In this document: in pieces, positions 9,743-19,245 of the stretch
Position numbering within the stretch: the stretch's first letter is position 1
How the letters are laid out: each line of letters opens with the position of its first letter
Translations under genes and position numbers: made by a program
NCBI GenBank assembly: GCA_017427415.1
Contig: JAFRSU010000076.1
Location: 124,001-188,000 of the forward strand
Source: Lachnospiraceae bacterium
Lineage (GTDB): Bacteria; Bacillota; Clostridia; Lachnospirales; Lachnospiraceae
Direction: 5' to 3'
Length of the DNA: 64,000 bases
Notes under the pieces: generated by a model
Told to the model about the DNA's origin: nothing
What the model saw: only the letters and a program-made list of their open reading frames with translations
Database searches by the model: none

Positions 9743-10890
9743 CGGGAAAAGAATACTGGTTATATTTATCGAGAGTAAAAGGAATGGAGTCAGGCCGCAG
9801 AAGGCTACTTTTAGATATGCTCGGGACTCCGGAGGAGATATATAAGGCAGGAGAGGCGATGCTCAGAAGTATTCCTCTTTTAGAAGATTTCCATATCGGG
9901 CAGCTGTTAGACTACAGGAATAACGATTACGAAAAAGAACTCGAAAGCTTTACAAAAGCAGGTATCGGATTTGTCACTGTGGATGAAAAAGAGTACCCAG
10001 GCAGACTCCGGGACATACCCGATGCACCGCCGTTTCTCTTTTTTAAAGGAGAACTTCCGGGTGATAACGAACCTGCCGTAGCCATGGTCGGCAGCAGGAA
10101 GTGCAGCATATACGGGCGTGAGATGTGCTTAAAGTTCTCGGAAAGCTTAGCAGCGGCAGGTATAGATATCATAAGCGGTATGGCTGCCGGTGTGGACGGG
10201 TTTGCCCACAGGGGAGCCATAAAAGCGGGAGGAAAGACTTATGCAGTACTCGGCTGCGGGGTGGATGTATGTTATCCCGCCATGAACAGGGATATCTTTG
10301 ATACACTGTCCGGTAAACAGGACCGTATAAGGACGGATAAAACGGAGAGCGATGGGGAGAATGTGAAAAGTTACGGCGGGATAATATCGGAGTATTATCC
10401 CGGGGATAAAGCACTTCCGTACAATTTCCCCCAGCGCAACCGCATCATATCGGGACTGTGCGATATACTTTTGGTGGTCGAGGCAGGAAAGAAAAGCGGG
10501 ACATTTATCACCGTGGACCACGCCTTAGAACAGGGAAGGGAGATATTTGCGATACCCGGGCGCATAGGTGATACGGTGAGTGACGGATGCAACAGTCTTA
10601 TAAAGAACGGAGCCATGATGGCAACCGAGCCGGATGATATCATAGAGGAACTTAAAAACCATTATGAGATGCTTCTTACTGTCGAGAAGAAAAAGAAGAA
10701 GACCGTTAAGGAAAAACTGTCGGGAGAGGAAAAAGAGGTGTACGACAGGCTTGAACCGGTACCCATCGGCATCAATGAGATATCGGGATTGACGGGAGTA
10801 GGCTTTGACAGACTGTCCATGATACTTATCAGCCTTGAACTTAAAGGGCTTATAAAGGAAGTCGGGAAGAATCTGTATATAAAAATATGA
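9739..10890 (+). CDS. dprA: DNA processing protein DprA (Smf)
   Basis: 383 aa. DprA binds incoming single-stranded DNA and loads RecA during transformation. The Rossmann-like core is clear (VAMVGSRKCSIYGREM, GIDIISGMAAGVDGFAHRGA, YAVLGCGVDVCYP, YNFPQRNRIISGL, GTFITVDHALEQGREIFAIPG), with an N-terminal helical region and a C-terminal winged-helix (about 320-383). The Rossmann region carries a short charged insert (about residues 195-212, KQDRIRTDKTESDGEN). In B. subtilis dprA lies directly before topA; here eight other genes are inserted. A hairpin terminator follows at 10897. Confidence 0.95.
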   Translation: MTGKEYWLYLSRVKGMESGRRRLLLDMLGTPEEIYKAGEAMLRSIPLLEDFHIGQLLDYRNNDYEKELESFTKAGIGFVTVDEKEYPGRLRDIPDAPPFLFFKGELPGDNEPAVAMVGSRKCSIYGREMCLKFSESLAAAGIDIISGMAAGVDGFAHRGAIKAGGKTYAVLGCGVDVCYPAMNRDIFDTLSGKQDRIRTDKTESDGENVKSYGGIISEYYPGDKALPYNFPQRNRIISGLCDILLVVEAGKKSGTFITVDHALEQGREIFAIPGRIGDTVSDGCNSLIKNGAMMATEPDDIIEELKNHYEMLLTVEKKKKKTVKEKLSGEEKEVYDRLEPVPIGINEISGLTGVGFDRLSMILISLELKGLIKEVGKNLYIKI

Positions 10891-10896
10891 CACGAT

Positions 10897-10937
10897 ACAA
10901 ATGCCAATTTGGGTTTGAAAACCGGATTGGCATTTGT
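10897..10937 (+). terminator. Hairpin terminator after dprA
   Basis: ACAAATGCCAAT (10897-10908) pairs perfectly with ATTGGCATTTGT (10926-10937) around a 17-nt loop. It ends in TTAT rather than a pure T run, so it may be weak or bidirectional. Confidence 0.6.
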
Positions 10938-10976
10938 TATAATTATATATGATTATTTCGGATAAAAAGACCGCTT

Positions 10977-11005
10977 ATGACATTTCAGAGGCAGATATGT
11001 ATAAT
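10977..11005 (+). promoter_or_regulatory. Promoter of the kinase-NfeD-FloA-regulator unit
   Basis: ATGACA (10977-10982, one mismatch to TTGACA), a 17-nt spacer and a perfect TATAAT (11000-11005), 62 nt before the GTG start at 11068. Confidence 0.65.
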
Positions 11006-11067
11006 TCAGAGAAGTGTTATTGAATTAAATTAACTTTGTGATATGCTGTGACCATGGAGGTAATAAG

Positions 11068-11805
11068 GTGGGCAATAAAGATTTTTACCTGGTGCTTTGT
11101 GCCGTACTTGTGATAATCCTTACGGGATGCATTGTTTTACTTGTCAAAAGTTATAAAAAACTCATGAACAGAAACGAAACTCTTCGCGAAAGTTTCGAAA
11201 ACCTGGTCAGACTGAATGACAGGTTAAGGATGGACCGGCATGATTATCTGAATCATCTGCAGGTGATATACGGACTGATGGAGCTTAAGGAATATGATGA
11301 GATGGATTCATATCTAAAGAAGGTCTATCGGGAGCTGCTTAAAACCGGAAAAGCGATAAAGACTTCAAAACCGGCGATAAATGCACTGCTTGCAGCCAAA
11401 TCGGCTGAAGCGGAAGAAAAAAAGATCGAATTCCTGATAGAAGTAAAGTCGGACCTAAAGGAACTGCACATAGAGGACTGGGAGCTTTGCAAGGTACTTT
11501 CCAATCTGATCGATAACGGGATAAGAGCCTTGGAAGAATCGGATGTAAAGGAAAAAAAGCTGGGAGTCAATATTACCGAGACACCTCACCATTACCTGTT
11601 TGAAGTGGAGGACAACGGAGACATGATCCCTGAAAAAGACAGGGAGAACATATTCGTAAAAGGGTTCTCTACCAAAAAAGATGAAGGCCACGGAATGGGG
11701 CTTTCAATCGTAAAAGAAATACTTAATGCAAACAGAGGTAATATCAGTTTAAGATCAAACGAAAAGGAAACAGTGTTTACGGTTACGTTTGAGAAAGGAG
11801 TATAA
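11068..11805 (+). CDS. SpoOB-type sensor histidine kinase
   Basis: 245 aa from the GTG at 11068, which has GGAGG 7 nt upstream; an earlier GTG at 11038 lacks one. A single N-terminal membrane helix (about 6-27) and no extracellular sensor domain are seen. A short coiled coil leads to the phosphoacceptor segment RHDYLNHLQVI (His58) of the SPOB/AgrC-like dimerisation domain. The C-terminal GHKL ATPase shows the N box (NLIDNGIRAL), G1 (EDNGDMIP), an F-box-like FVKGFST and G2 (GHGMGLSIV). The expected partner is the LytTR regulator at 13298. The lack of a sensor domain suggests it reads a partner protein, perhaps the membrane proteins encoded next to it. Confidence 0.85.
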   Translation: MGNKDFYLVLCAVLVIILTGCIVLLVKSYKKLMNRNETLRESFENLVRLNDRLRMDRHDYLNHLQVIYGLMELKEYDEMDSYLKKVYRELLKTGKAIKTSKPAINALLAAKSAEAEEKKIEFLIEVKSDLKELHIEDWELCKVLSNLIDNGIRALEESDVKEKKLGVNITETPHHYLFEVEDNGDMIPEKDRENIFVKGFSTKKDEGHGMGLSIVKEILNANRGNISLRSNEKETVFTVTFEKGV

Positions 11806-11806
11806 C

Positions 11807-12283
11807 ATGGGAACGGTTCCGGTTTTAGGTATTGTGGTTTTGGTCGTCGGGATAATCCTCATCGGAGTTGAGTTTTACATGCCGGGCTTCGGGATACCCG
11901 GGATCTTCGGTATCATTTTTACGGCAGCAGGTATATATCTTACCGGTGATAATACGTACGACAGAGTGCTGATCGGAGTTATCGCGATAGTGATCATAGC
12001 GATCATGCTGGTGATAAGCATTATCGTATTCAACTCCAAAAAGGTAAAGTCACCGATTAAGCTTGATACGGATCTTCCGGCAAAAGATCTGTTTATCGAA
12101 GGTAAAGATATGGAATATCTTATCGGCAGGAAGGGAGTTGCCTTAACGGATCTGAAGCTTTCGGGGAAAGGTGAATTTGACGGAGTGGTGCTGGACATCA
12201 TGGGTCAGGAATTTATCAAAAAAGGTGCTTTACTTGTGATCAAAGAGATCAAAAATAATAAAATCATTGTCAGGGAGGGTTAA
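11807..12283 (+). CDS. NfeD-like membrane protein
   Basis: 158 aa. The ATG at 11807 (AAAGGAG just upstream) is chosen over an in-frame ATG inside the kinase gene. Two or three hydrophobic segments (about 5-75; VLVVGIILIGVEFYMPGFGIPGIFG) are followed by a soluble OB-fold NfeD domain (about 100-158; LIGRKGVALTDLKLSGKGEFDG). Short NfeD proteins pair with flotillins and are thought to help their assembly in the membrane. Only 1 nt separates it from the kinase and 3 nt from floA, so all are in one operon. Confidence 0.85.
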   Translation: MGTVPVLGIVVLVVGIILIGVEFYMPGFGIPGIFGIIFTAAGIYLTGDNTYDRVLIGVIAIVIIAIMLVISIIVFNSKKVKSPIKLDTDLPAKDLFIEGKDMEYLIGRKGVALTDLKLSGKGEFDGVVLDIMGQEFIKKGALLVIKEIKNNKIIVREG

Positions 12284-12286
12284 GAT

Positions 12287-13273
12287 ATGCCTACAAATGC
12301 TATAATCATTGCAGCGATAGTTATTGTTTTCTTATTGTTATTTTTTACCATTATCCCGGTCGGATTATGGATCTCGGCTGTAGCGAGCGGCGTAAGGATA
12401 GGTGTTTTTTCACTGATCGGAATGAAGATACGTCGTGTAAAGCCTGCACTTATCGTGGTACCCATGATAAAGGCTACAAAAGCAGGACTTAAGGTTAAGA
12501 ATAATGAACTTGAAGCACATTATCTTGCCGGCGGAAATGTTGACAGTGTTATAAATGCACTGATCGCAGCCGAAAGAGCCGGTATGGAGCTTTCATTTGA
12601 GAAGGCTTCGGCCATAGATCTTGCAGGAAGAAACGTATTTGATGCAGTAAGGATGAGCGTAACTCCCAGGGTTATCGAAACTCCTCAGATATCGGCTGTC
12701 GCAAAGGACGGTATCGAGCTTCTCGTTAAGGCCAGAGTAACTGTCAGGACCAATATTGACAGACTGATCGGCGGTGCCGGTGAAGCGACCGTACTAGCAA
12801 GAGTAGGTGAGGGTATAGTCACAACGGTAGGTTCTGCGGAAAAGCACAGTGAAGTCCTGGAAAATCCCGATGATATATCAAAGGTTGTGCTGGAAAAAGG
12901 ACTTGATTCGGGTACTGCATTCGAGATCATATCCATCGATATCGCGGATATCGATATAGGCAGAAATATAGGCGCAAACCTTCAGAGCCTTCAGGCTGAG
13001 GCCAATACCAAGATCGCACAGGCTAAGGCTGAGGAAAGAAGAGCTATGGCGGTAGCCTTAGAGCAGGAAATGAAGGCTGAAGTTGTAAAGGCAAAGGCCG
13101 ATGTTGTTAAAGCTGAGGCTGAGGTGCCGAGAGCTATGGCAGAGGCATTAAAGACAGGAAACCTCGGAGTGCTTGATTATTATAAACTCGAGAATGTTAA
13201 GGCTGATACAAAGATGAAGAATGATATCGGAAACGGTGTCATTGAGTTTATCGAACCCAAGAAAAATAAATAA
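12287..13273 (+). CDS. floA: Flotillin-like protein FloA
   Basis: 328 aa, the usual FloA length. Flotillins scaffold functional membrane microdomains. The N-terminus is a membrane-inserted hairpin (about 4-45), then an SPFH/band 7 domain (about 60-230), then an Ala-Glu-rich coiled coil (about 225-295; repeated [24 protein letters not shown] heptads). The family motif [21 protein letters not shown] is present. It follows nfeD by 3 nt, the common firmicute arrangement, but here the pair is enclosed by a histidine kinase and a response regulator. Confidence 0.93.
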   Translation: MPTNAIIIAAIVIVFLLLFFTIIPVGLWISAVASGVRIGVFSLIGMKIRRVKPALIVVPMIKATKAGLKVKNNELEAHYLAGGNVDSVINALIAAERAGMELSFEKASAIDLAGRNVFDAVRMSVTPRVIETPQISAVAKDGIELLVKARVTVRTNIDRLIGGAGEATVLARVGEGIVTTVGSAEKHSEVLENPDDISKVVLEKGLDSGTAFEIISIDIADIDIGRNIGANLQSLQAEANTKIAQAKAEERRAMAVALEQEMKAEVVKAKADVVKAEAEVPRAMAEALKTGNLGVLDYYKLENVKADTKMKNDIGNGVIEFIEPKKNK

Positions 13274-13297
13274 TGACCTAAGGTTGAGGACGAAGCT

Positions 13298-14023
13298 ATG
13301 ATAAAAGTTATGGTTGTCGAGGATGAGGAACATATCCGCGGCATATTGAAGAAGATGATAGAAAAGAACGACGGTTTTAAGGTTGTATCTTTGTGTGGGG
13401 ATTTTGCTTCTGCAATAAGTGACTTTATAAAGCTTCGTCCCGATGTGATTTTTATGGATATCGATCTTAAGGGCGAGAGCGGCTTGGAATGTGCAAAAGC
13501 CATATGCGAAGTGGAGCCTAAGGTCAAGATCGTATTTGCTACGGCTCATTCCGAGTATATGGCAAATGCTTTTGAGATATATGCATTTGATTATCTTGTA
13601 AAGCCTTTTGATATGGAAAGGATAGGAAAAACACTCGACAGGATCATGAACTTTTCCGATATCGGGAGGCATGAGGATACTTCAGAAAACACCGGAGACG
13701 AAAAACTGCTCATAAAGGGTAAAGAGGAGATCAATATTCTCGATATAAACGATATCATTATGATCGAACGTACCGACAGTACTACCAGGATCGTAACAAA
13801 GGATGAGGTTTACCTTACCGCACAGTCGTTATCCTCATTAGAGGAAAAGCTTAATGCGGACAAATTCATGCGGTGCCATAAATCATATATCATCCGGATC
13901 GATGCCATAAAAAAACTTGAGGTATACGGAAGATGGACATATGTGGTGAAGTTTAAAGGGACGGACGAGACGGCGCTCATGACTTCGGCGAAGTACGATG
14001 AGATAAAACAAAGGTTCAGCTAA
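13298..14023 (+). CDS. LytTR-family response regulator
   Basis: 241 aa. The receiver domain (1-120) has the acidic pair near residues 8-10 (VEDEE), phosphoacceptor Asp54 in VIFMDIDLKG, and Lys in DYLVKPF. A LytTR DNA-binding domain follows (about 140-240; IMIERTDSTTRIVTKDE, FMRCHKSYIIRIDAIKKLE). LytTR regulators of the AgrA/LytR type usually pair with SpoOB/GHKL kinases such as the one three genes upstream. It ends the operon, 24 nt after floA, before a strong terminator. Targets are unknown; the flotillin operon itself is a fair guess. Confidence 0.9.
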   Translation: MIKVMVVEDEEHIRGILKKMIEKNDGFKVVSLCGDFASAISDFIKLRPDVIFMDIDLKGESGLECAKAICEVEPKVKIVFATAHSEYMANAFEIYAFDYLVKPFDMERIGKTLDRIMNFSDIGRHEDTSENTGDEKLLIKGKEEINILDINDIIMIERTDSTTRIVTKDEVYLTAQSLSSLEEKLNADKFMRCHKSYIIRIDAIKKLEVYGRWTYVVKFKGTDETALMTSAKYDEIKQRFS

Positions 14024-14060
14024 ACCTTAAAACTATATTAAATAAGAGGTATAAGGTATA

Positions 14061-14088
14061 AAACCACTTGAAAAATCAAGTGGTTTTT
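14061..14088 (+). terminator. Rho-independent terminator after the flotillin operon
   Basis: AAACCACTTGA (14061-14071) pairs with TCAAGTGGTTT (14076-14086) around AAAA, followed by a T run. It separates this unit from the MoxR operon. Confidence 0.88.
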
Positions 14089-14154
14089 ATTATACTTGTA
14101 TATTAGGTTATTATAGATAAATAGAAAAATAATATATATTTTCGGAGGATAAAA

Positions 14155-15078
14155 ATGTCGGAGCAGACAGACAGGATAAAGAATTCAATAAAGCTCGTCA
14201 TACATGGCAAGGATGAAGTTATAGATATGGTACTATGTGCAATACTGGCAAAGGGGCATATACTTCTTGAGGATATACCCGGAGTGGGAAAGACCACACT
14301 GGTAACCGCACTGGCTAAGGTTATGTCGCTTGATTATAAGAGGATACAGTTTACACCCGATGTTCTTCCTTCCGACTTAAGCGGTTTTACAATGTATGAT
14401 AAGAATACGGGAGAATTCAGCTTCAGGGAGGGAGCTGTTTTTACCAACCTCTTTTTGGCAGATGAGATCAACCGTACCTCGCCTAAGACCCAGTCGGCGC
14501 TCTTAGAGGTTATGGAGGAGCAGAATGTAACGGTGGACGGTGTTACCAGAAACCTTCCTACGCCGTTTTTTGTCATAGCCACACAGAACCCGGTAGGTGC
14601 CTCAGGTACGCAGAAGCTGCCCGAGTCACAGCTTGACCGTTTCATGATAAGACTTACCATGGGCTATCCCGATCATAACAGTGCCATAGATATCTTAAGG
14701 GGAGATTCGCACGAGATAGTAGCGAACCTTAATCCTTGCGTAAGCAGGGATGAGCTGCTTCAGATGCAAAGACAGGCAGAAGCGGTCGAGACATCGGAAG
14801 CGATCTTAAGTTATATCGTTCAGCTTACCGAGGTTACCAGGGACAACGATCTGTATTCGCTCGGATTAAGCCCGCGTGCGAGCATAGCTATGCTTAAAAT
14901 GGCCAGAGCCAGGGCTTTTACTTTGGACAGGGATTATGTGGTGCCTGAGGATGTTAAGGCTGTTTACTTTGCCATTGCCAACCACAGGGTTATCCTTTCG
15001 ACAAAGGCAAAGGCTACCGGATATACATTGGAAATGGCACTTGCAAAATCATTTGATTCAGTGAAAATGCCGGGGTAA
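14155..15078 (+). CDS. MoxR-family AAA+ ATPase
   Basis: 307 aa. It shows Walker A (DIPGVGKTTLV, about 40-50), Walker B (NLFLADEINRTSPKTQSALLEVMEE) and sensor 1 (FVIATQNPVG), with a C-terminal lid domain. MoxR ATPases act as chaperones, often for complexes encoded by the adjoining DUF58 and membrane genes. The GGAGG upstream of the ATG is strong. DUF58 and a transglutaminase-like gene follow closely, the classic MoxR-DUF58-TgpA cluster. The substrate is unknown. Confidence 0.9.
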   Translation: MSEQTDRIKNSIKLVIHGKDEVIDMVLCAILAKGHILLEDIPGVGKTTLVTALAKVMSLDYKRIQFTPDVLPSDLSGFTMYDKNTGEFSFREGAVFTNLFLADEINRTSPKTQSALLEVMEEQNVTVDGVTRNLPTPFFVIATQNPVGASGTQKLPESQLDRFMIRLTMGYPDHNSAIDILRGDSHEIVANLNPCVSRDELLQMQRQAEAVETSEAILSYIVQLTEVTRDNDLYSLGLSPRASIAMLKMARARAFTLDRDYVVPEDVKAVYFAIANHRVILSTKAKATGYTLEMALAKSFDSVKMPG

Positions 15079-15096
15079 AAAAGAAGGTTTTATATA

Positions 15097-16134
15097 ATGA
15101 AGATACATATTTGGTCAATAATCAGATATCTTTTTATATTTATTTTAATAGTCTTCTTTGTACTTGTTTTTAAGCAGAATTATCTTGTATTTCTGCTTTT
15201 TCCTTATGTCATTCTTCCGGCTGTGGCCATCCCGGCCTTTGTCGTAAATGTCAAAAAGCTTGAGATCACGGGAGGGGCAGTCGTACCCGATATCGAAAAG
15301 GGCAGCAATATCCTGTATTATGTGGAGTATTCCAATCCGACGTACTACCCGTTTTTAAAATGCATCATTAATTTTTCTGTCGATAATCTCTTTTATAAGA
15401 CGGATAAGGATACGGTCTTAAATATCAACTGCATGCCGAAGAAAAAAGACCGGGTAAATATCAGTATCAGGACCTCTAAGAACGGGATGGTGTCTTTTGA
15501 GGGAAAAAGCATACAGATAACCGGTTTTATGGGCATGGTAAGTGTGAGAGAACCGCTTAATTTCAATGTACAGGTGGCGGTATTGCCTGAGAAAAAGAGT
15601 AATGTGCCTGTAAGGGAGCTGCCTTATTCCGAAGGGTATGATGAGTATACCGAACCGGATATGAAGGGAGCTTTATCCTCGGATATAAAGGAGATAAGGG
15701 AGTACCGTCCGGGCGACAGGCTGGCAAGGATACACTGGAAGATAAGTGCCAAGATGGACGACCTGGCGGTAAAGGAGATGGAGCGTACCTCGGTCATGTC
15801 ACTTGTGATAGTGCCGGAGCTTGTAAAAAGCGTGATAGACGATACGGTTTCCATGCTCGATGCCATATGCAGGGTATTGGCTAAGAGGGGAGAGAGATTT
15901 GAGGTATGCCTGTATAACAAGACAGACTGTTCGTTTGAGTACTATATCATAGATGATGAGGATTCCCTTAAAAACTGTTACAGGGATATGTATCTGCTGC
16001 CGCTGTATGACGTGGACGGAGAAGCTAAGGAGGCATATTATTCTTCAAACCAGAAGTCGGCATTCCTGATATCCGTGGCGGGAGAAGATGTGAAGATGTA
16101 TGAGGACGGGCTGGAACTTGGGATGGATGAGTGA
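15097..16134 (+). CDS. DUF58-domain membrane protein
   Basis: 345 aa. Two N-terminal membrane helices (about 8-25 and 30-50) precede a beta-rich extracytoplasmic or cytoplasmic region and the DUF58 motif (EIREYRPGDRLARIHWKISAKMDDLAVKEME, about 205-235), a shortened von Willebrand-A-like fold. DUF58 proteins are partners of MoxR ATPases. It lies 18 nt after moxR. Specific function unknown. Confidence 0.87.
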   Translation: MKIHIWSIIRYLFIFILIVFFVLVFKQNYLVFLLFPYVILPAVAIPAFVVNVKKLEITGGAVVPDIEKGSNILYYVEYSNPTYYPFLKCIINFSVDNLFYKTDKDTVLNINCMPKKKDRVNISIRTSKNGMVSFEGKSIQITGFMGMVSVREPLNFNVQVAVLPEKKSNVPVRELPYSEGYDEYTEPDMKGALSSDIKEIREYRPGDRLARIHWKISAKMDDLAVKEMERTSVMSLVIVPELVKSVIDDTVSMLDAICRVLAKRGERFEVCLYNKTDCSFEYYIIDDEDSLKNCYRDMYLLPLYDVDGEAKEAYYSSNQKSAFLISVAGEDVKMYEDGLELGMDE

Positions 16135-16136
16135 AT

Positions 16137-16164
16137 AAGATTCTTCGCTGACATTCAGAATGAC
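16137..16164. repeat. Half-unit of the REP-like repeat
   Basis: Starts AAGATTCTTCGCT and ends AGAATGAC; it matches the complement of the right arm at 430-456 with a few substitutions, so it is a second, partial and inverted member of the 389-456 family. It sits in the DUF58-transglutaminase gap. Confidence 0.5.
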
Positions 16165-16208
16165 AGCATTAAAGCAGAATGACAATTTAGAGTACGGAAA
16201 CAGATAAG

Positions 16209-19154
16209 ATGAAAAACAGATTATCAAGACAGGAGAAAAAGCTTTTTAGAGAGCTGGATATTTCCGGTGTTGCCATAGAGGATGTGTATGGTACCGGAAA
16301 ATCGAGCCCTTTGTTCATATGCCTTTCTAAAGCCCTGATAATCTTTTTGGTATGTACAGGTACCGTCATAGGCTTCTGTGATGCTTTTTCTTTTACGTAC
16401 AACAAGGGTGCGGTAGTGATGTTCACACTTGTGGTAAGTGTGCTGATATCGCTCCTATATGCCAATAAGAAGATATTCTATGTCGGATATGTATTGTTCC
16501 TGGTTGTATTTACCGTGGAGCTTTTAAGGTATTATCTGTATGCCAACTCCGGTTTCCAGGCCATTACCAACAGTATCCGTGAGGCATATGCCGAGTATTT
16601 TAACATGTCTTATGTAAGAAGTGCGGAAGAGCAGCTGACCAACAGATATGTGACGGTCACGATCACACTGTTCTTTATCATTTCTTTTCTTATTATCATG
16701 TACAATATCACGGTGTCAAGGTACATGAATTTTGCAGAAACATTTGCGATATCCTTTATTCTTCTCGAAGTCCCTCTTTATATCGGTCTCAAACCTCCGC
16801 TGCTCCCTCTTATAATGGTTATGGCAGGATGCATATGTACCGGTCTGCTGCAAAAAGGCTCTTTTAACAGGGTGACCATACCGGGGAAGGTGTATCCGGA
16901 CTATATAAAGGACAGGTTTTTTAAGAGGACTTATTATACGACGAGAGGCAACCACAAGGGCATACTTTTGGCTATCGCTTTTTCAGTTGTTTTTTCCTTG
17001 GTTGTATGTGTTATCTCACTTCCTGTATTTAACAGGGACTTAGGAGAGACCACCGAGGACAGTGCGAAGGCTGCGTTTGACGATTATGTAAAGATAGTGG
17101 TACAGAACGGACTCTGGGGCCTGTTTAACAGATATGACTCCATTAACGGATTAAGCCGCGGCCAGTTAGGAGGAGTATCATCGGTGAGCCCTGATTTTAG
17201 GCCTGACCTGGCAGTGAGTTTTGTGCCTTACGGCAGGGAGACTGTGTACCTGCCGGGATTTAACGGTGTGTCTTATACGGGGTCAAGCTGGAAGCAGGAT
17301 GTTAATATTTCCGATTTCCCGGAGCTTGGTATCGATCCGGGACATTTGGATAAAATAAATAACTACTACTTTTATCTGGCTGAGAATGCGATAAAACTTG
17401 ACACGATGAATCTGCAAAGGAACAGGCATTCTTTGGCGCAGATATCTTATCTCGATCAGAGCTTCGGGATGGATGTTTTCCCGTATTTTACTACACAAAA
17501 CAACTATTCGGTGCAGGATGATCCGCTTTACAGACCGGATACCGGAAATGAGACGGTTCTCCTCACCCATGACATTACTTATTTTCCTCCTGAGTATACC
17601 GAATACAGATATGAATCGGGACTCGATATCGGATTAATGCAGGTAATGGGTGAAAATGGTGAGACAAGTCTGACTCTGTACAGTTCCAAAGATGAGCTGA
17701 AAGGCAATATCCAGGCGGGAAACGGGGAATATATCGCGAAATCGGACTATGTGTACGATATATGTTTAAAGGTACCGGGTGAGCTTGACAATTACCTTAA
17801 AAAGTTCTGCCGCGAACATAAAAATTTCGGACTGAAAGATCTGGACAGATATAAACTCCTGGTGAGAGCACGAAAAGACAAGCTGGTTGATCAAAACGGA
17901 GAGGATTTTGAAAATGGTCCGGTTATAAATACAGGATCCGCAGGATATAATGTCGGCGTCAAGGCGGGCAGTGATTCCGGATCCGCAGGACATAATGTCG
18001 GCATCAAAGCGGGCAGTAATTCCGGATACCGGGTAACAGTATCGGATACGATCAAGGTACAGGATCTGCTTACCGAAGAAGAGTTAAGGCAGTTAGAGGA
18101 TGCGGTTGCATCGGGTGAGGGAGCAAGACAGAAAAGAGATGAGATAAATAATTTCCGCTTGAAGGCCTGTGAAGCGATAAAGGATATGTTCTTAAAGGAG
18201 TATCCTTATACTCTGTCGCCCGGAAGGACACCGAACAATACGGATTTTATACAGTATTTCCTTGAGGAGCAGAAGAGAGGATTCTGTTCTCACTTTGCTT
18301 CGGCTGCGGTAATGATACTGCGCCACTTGGGGATCCCTGCAAAGTATGTGGAGGGATATTGCATACCGTATTCCCTTATGCAGGAATCTGCCAAAAAACT
18401 GGATATAGACGGGACCGATTGGTTCACGTATCCGGAAAATGCTTATAATCCCGATAATAACGTTTATCAGGTAAAGGTGAGCGATTATTATGCACATGCA
18501 TGGGTGGAGGTATATCTTGAAGGAAAGGGCTTTGTGCCTTTTGAGTTTACGCCTCCGAGTTATGAAGCGATGCCGAGTCCCCAGCAGATGACAGGTATAG
18601 GAGGATTTTTTGCAAGGCTGTTTGATGTGGATTTAGGACTCGGGGATTCGGATCCCGGCGAAGGATTTTCCGTGACAGGTGATGACGGCTATACCGTAGA
18701 AAAGGAAAAATCCGATCTGAATCTTTCACTCCTGCTTATTCCTTTGGGACTGGTAACGGGTGCCGTAGCTTTATTCTGGGCTCTGTTCCTTCTTATTAGA
18801 AAGGCTCTTCGTGAGCACAGGTACGGGAAGTGGCTTAAGGAAGAAAAATATGCGCCCCTTGTTTATGCAAGGTATATGGATTTTGTAAAGAAGCTTAAAA
18901 AGAAGAAGATAGTAACAGTACAAAATCCGCTTCCGCTTGAATTGTGCGGGACACTTGCGGATTACAAATCGGATGTTTTATACGGACCGGAACAGACGGA
19001 GGATAAAACTTTAAAAAGGGAAGAACTGTATAACGGATACTTAAAGATCTTTAAATATGCGGAAAAAGTTCTGTACTCCGGACATGGTTCAAATAGAGAG
19101 GAGTACGAGACTTATTACGGATTTATCAGACACTTTTTTAAAAAAAGTAAATAG
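16209..19154 (+). CDS. Large membrane transglutaminase-like protein (TgpA-like)
   Basis: 981 aa. Around six N-terminal membrane helices (about 35-275) are followed by a long extracytoplasmic region, a transglutaminase-like domain (about 660-790) with the catalytic Cys in KRGFCSHFASAAVM and His in YYAHAWVEVYLEG; the third position reads FVPFEFTPP, with Glu where Asp is usual. One more helix (about 840-863) precedes a Lys-rich cytoplasmic tail. Such proteins with MoxR and DUF58 may act in cell-envelope protein crosslinking or proteolysis. An internal 15-residue repeat occurs at about 576-605. Start ATG has only a weak GGAAA upstream. Confidence 0.85.
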   Translation: MKNRLSRQEKKLFRELDISGVAIEDVYGTGKSSPLFICLSKALIIFLVCTGTVIGFCDAFSFTYNKGAVVMFTLVVSVLISLLYANKKIFYVGYVLFLVVFTVELLRYYLYANSGFQAITNSIREAYAEYFNMSYVRSAEEQLTNRYVTVTITLFFIISFLIIMYNITVSRYMNFAETFAISFILLEVPLYIGLKPPLLPLIMVMAGCICTGLLQKGSFNRVTIPGKVYPDYIKDRFFKRTYYTTRGNHKGILLAIAFSVVFSLVVCVISLPVFNRDLGETTEDSAKAAFDDYVKIVVQNGLWGLFNRYDSINGLSRGQLGGVSSVSPDFRPDLAVSFVPYGRETVYLPGFNGVSYTGSSWKQDVNISDFPELGIDPGHLDKINNYYFYLAENAIKLDTMNLQRNRHSLAQISYLDQSFGMDVFPYFTTQNNYSVQDDPLYRPDTGNETVLLTHDITYFPPEYTEYRYESGLDIGLMQVMGENGETSLTLYSSKDELKGNIQAGNGEYIAKSDYVYDICLKVPGELDNYLKKFCREHKNFGLKDLDRYKLLVRARKDKLVDQNGEDFENGPVINTGSAGYNVGVKAGSDSGSAGHNVGIKAGSNSGYRVTVSDTIKVQDLLTEEELRQLEDAVASGEGARQKRDEINNFRLKACEAIKDMFLKEYPYTLSPGRTPNNTDFIQYFLEEQKRGFCSHFASAAVMILRHLGIPAKYVEGYCIPYSLMQESAKKLDIDGTDWFTYPENAYNPDNNVYQVKVSDYYAHAWVEVYLEGKGFVPFEFTPPSYEAMPSPQQMTGIGGFFARLFDVDLGLGDSDPGEGFSVTGDDGYTVEKEKSDLNLSLLLIPLGLVTGAVALFWALFLLIRKALREHRYGKWLKEEKYAPLVYARYMDFVKKLKKKKIVTVQNPLPLELCGTLADYKSDVLYGPEQTEDKTLKREELYNGYLKIFKYAEKVLYSGHGSNREEYETYYGFIRHFFKKSK
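17934..18023 (+). repeat. Tandem 45-bp duplication inside the transglutaminase-like gene
   Basis: Two adjacent 45-bp copies (17934-17978 and 17979-18023), 41 of 45 bases identical, each starting GGATCCGCAGGA. They encode GSAGYNVGVKAGSDS and GSAGHNVGIKAGSNS. In frame, so the protein is intact; length variation between strains is expected. Confidence 0.92.
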
Positions 19155-19172
19155 GGGAAAATAAAAAAAGAC

Positions 19173-19201
19173 TTGATTTTCTTAAAAAAAAAGTTTATGC
19201 T
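19173..19201 (+). promoter_or_regulatory. Promoter of topA
   Basis: TTGATT (19173-19178), 17-nt A-rich spacer and TATGCT (19196-19201), 45 nt before the topA ATG. Confidence 0.6.
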
Positions 19202-19245
19202 ATGTTTCGTTTGATTTTCTTTTTGAAACAGAAAGGCGGAATAAA

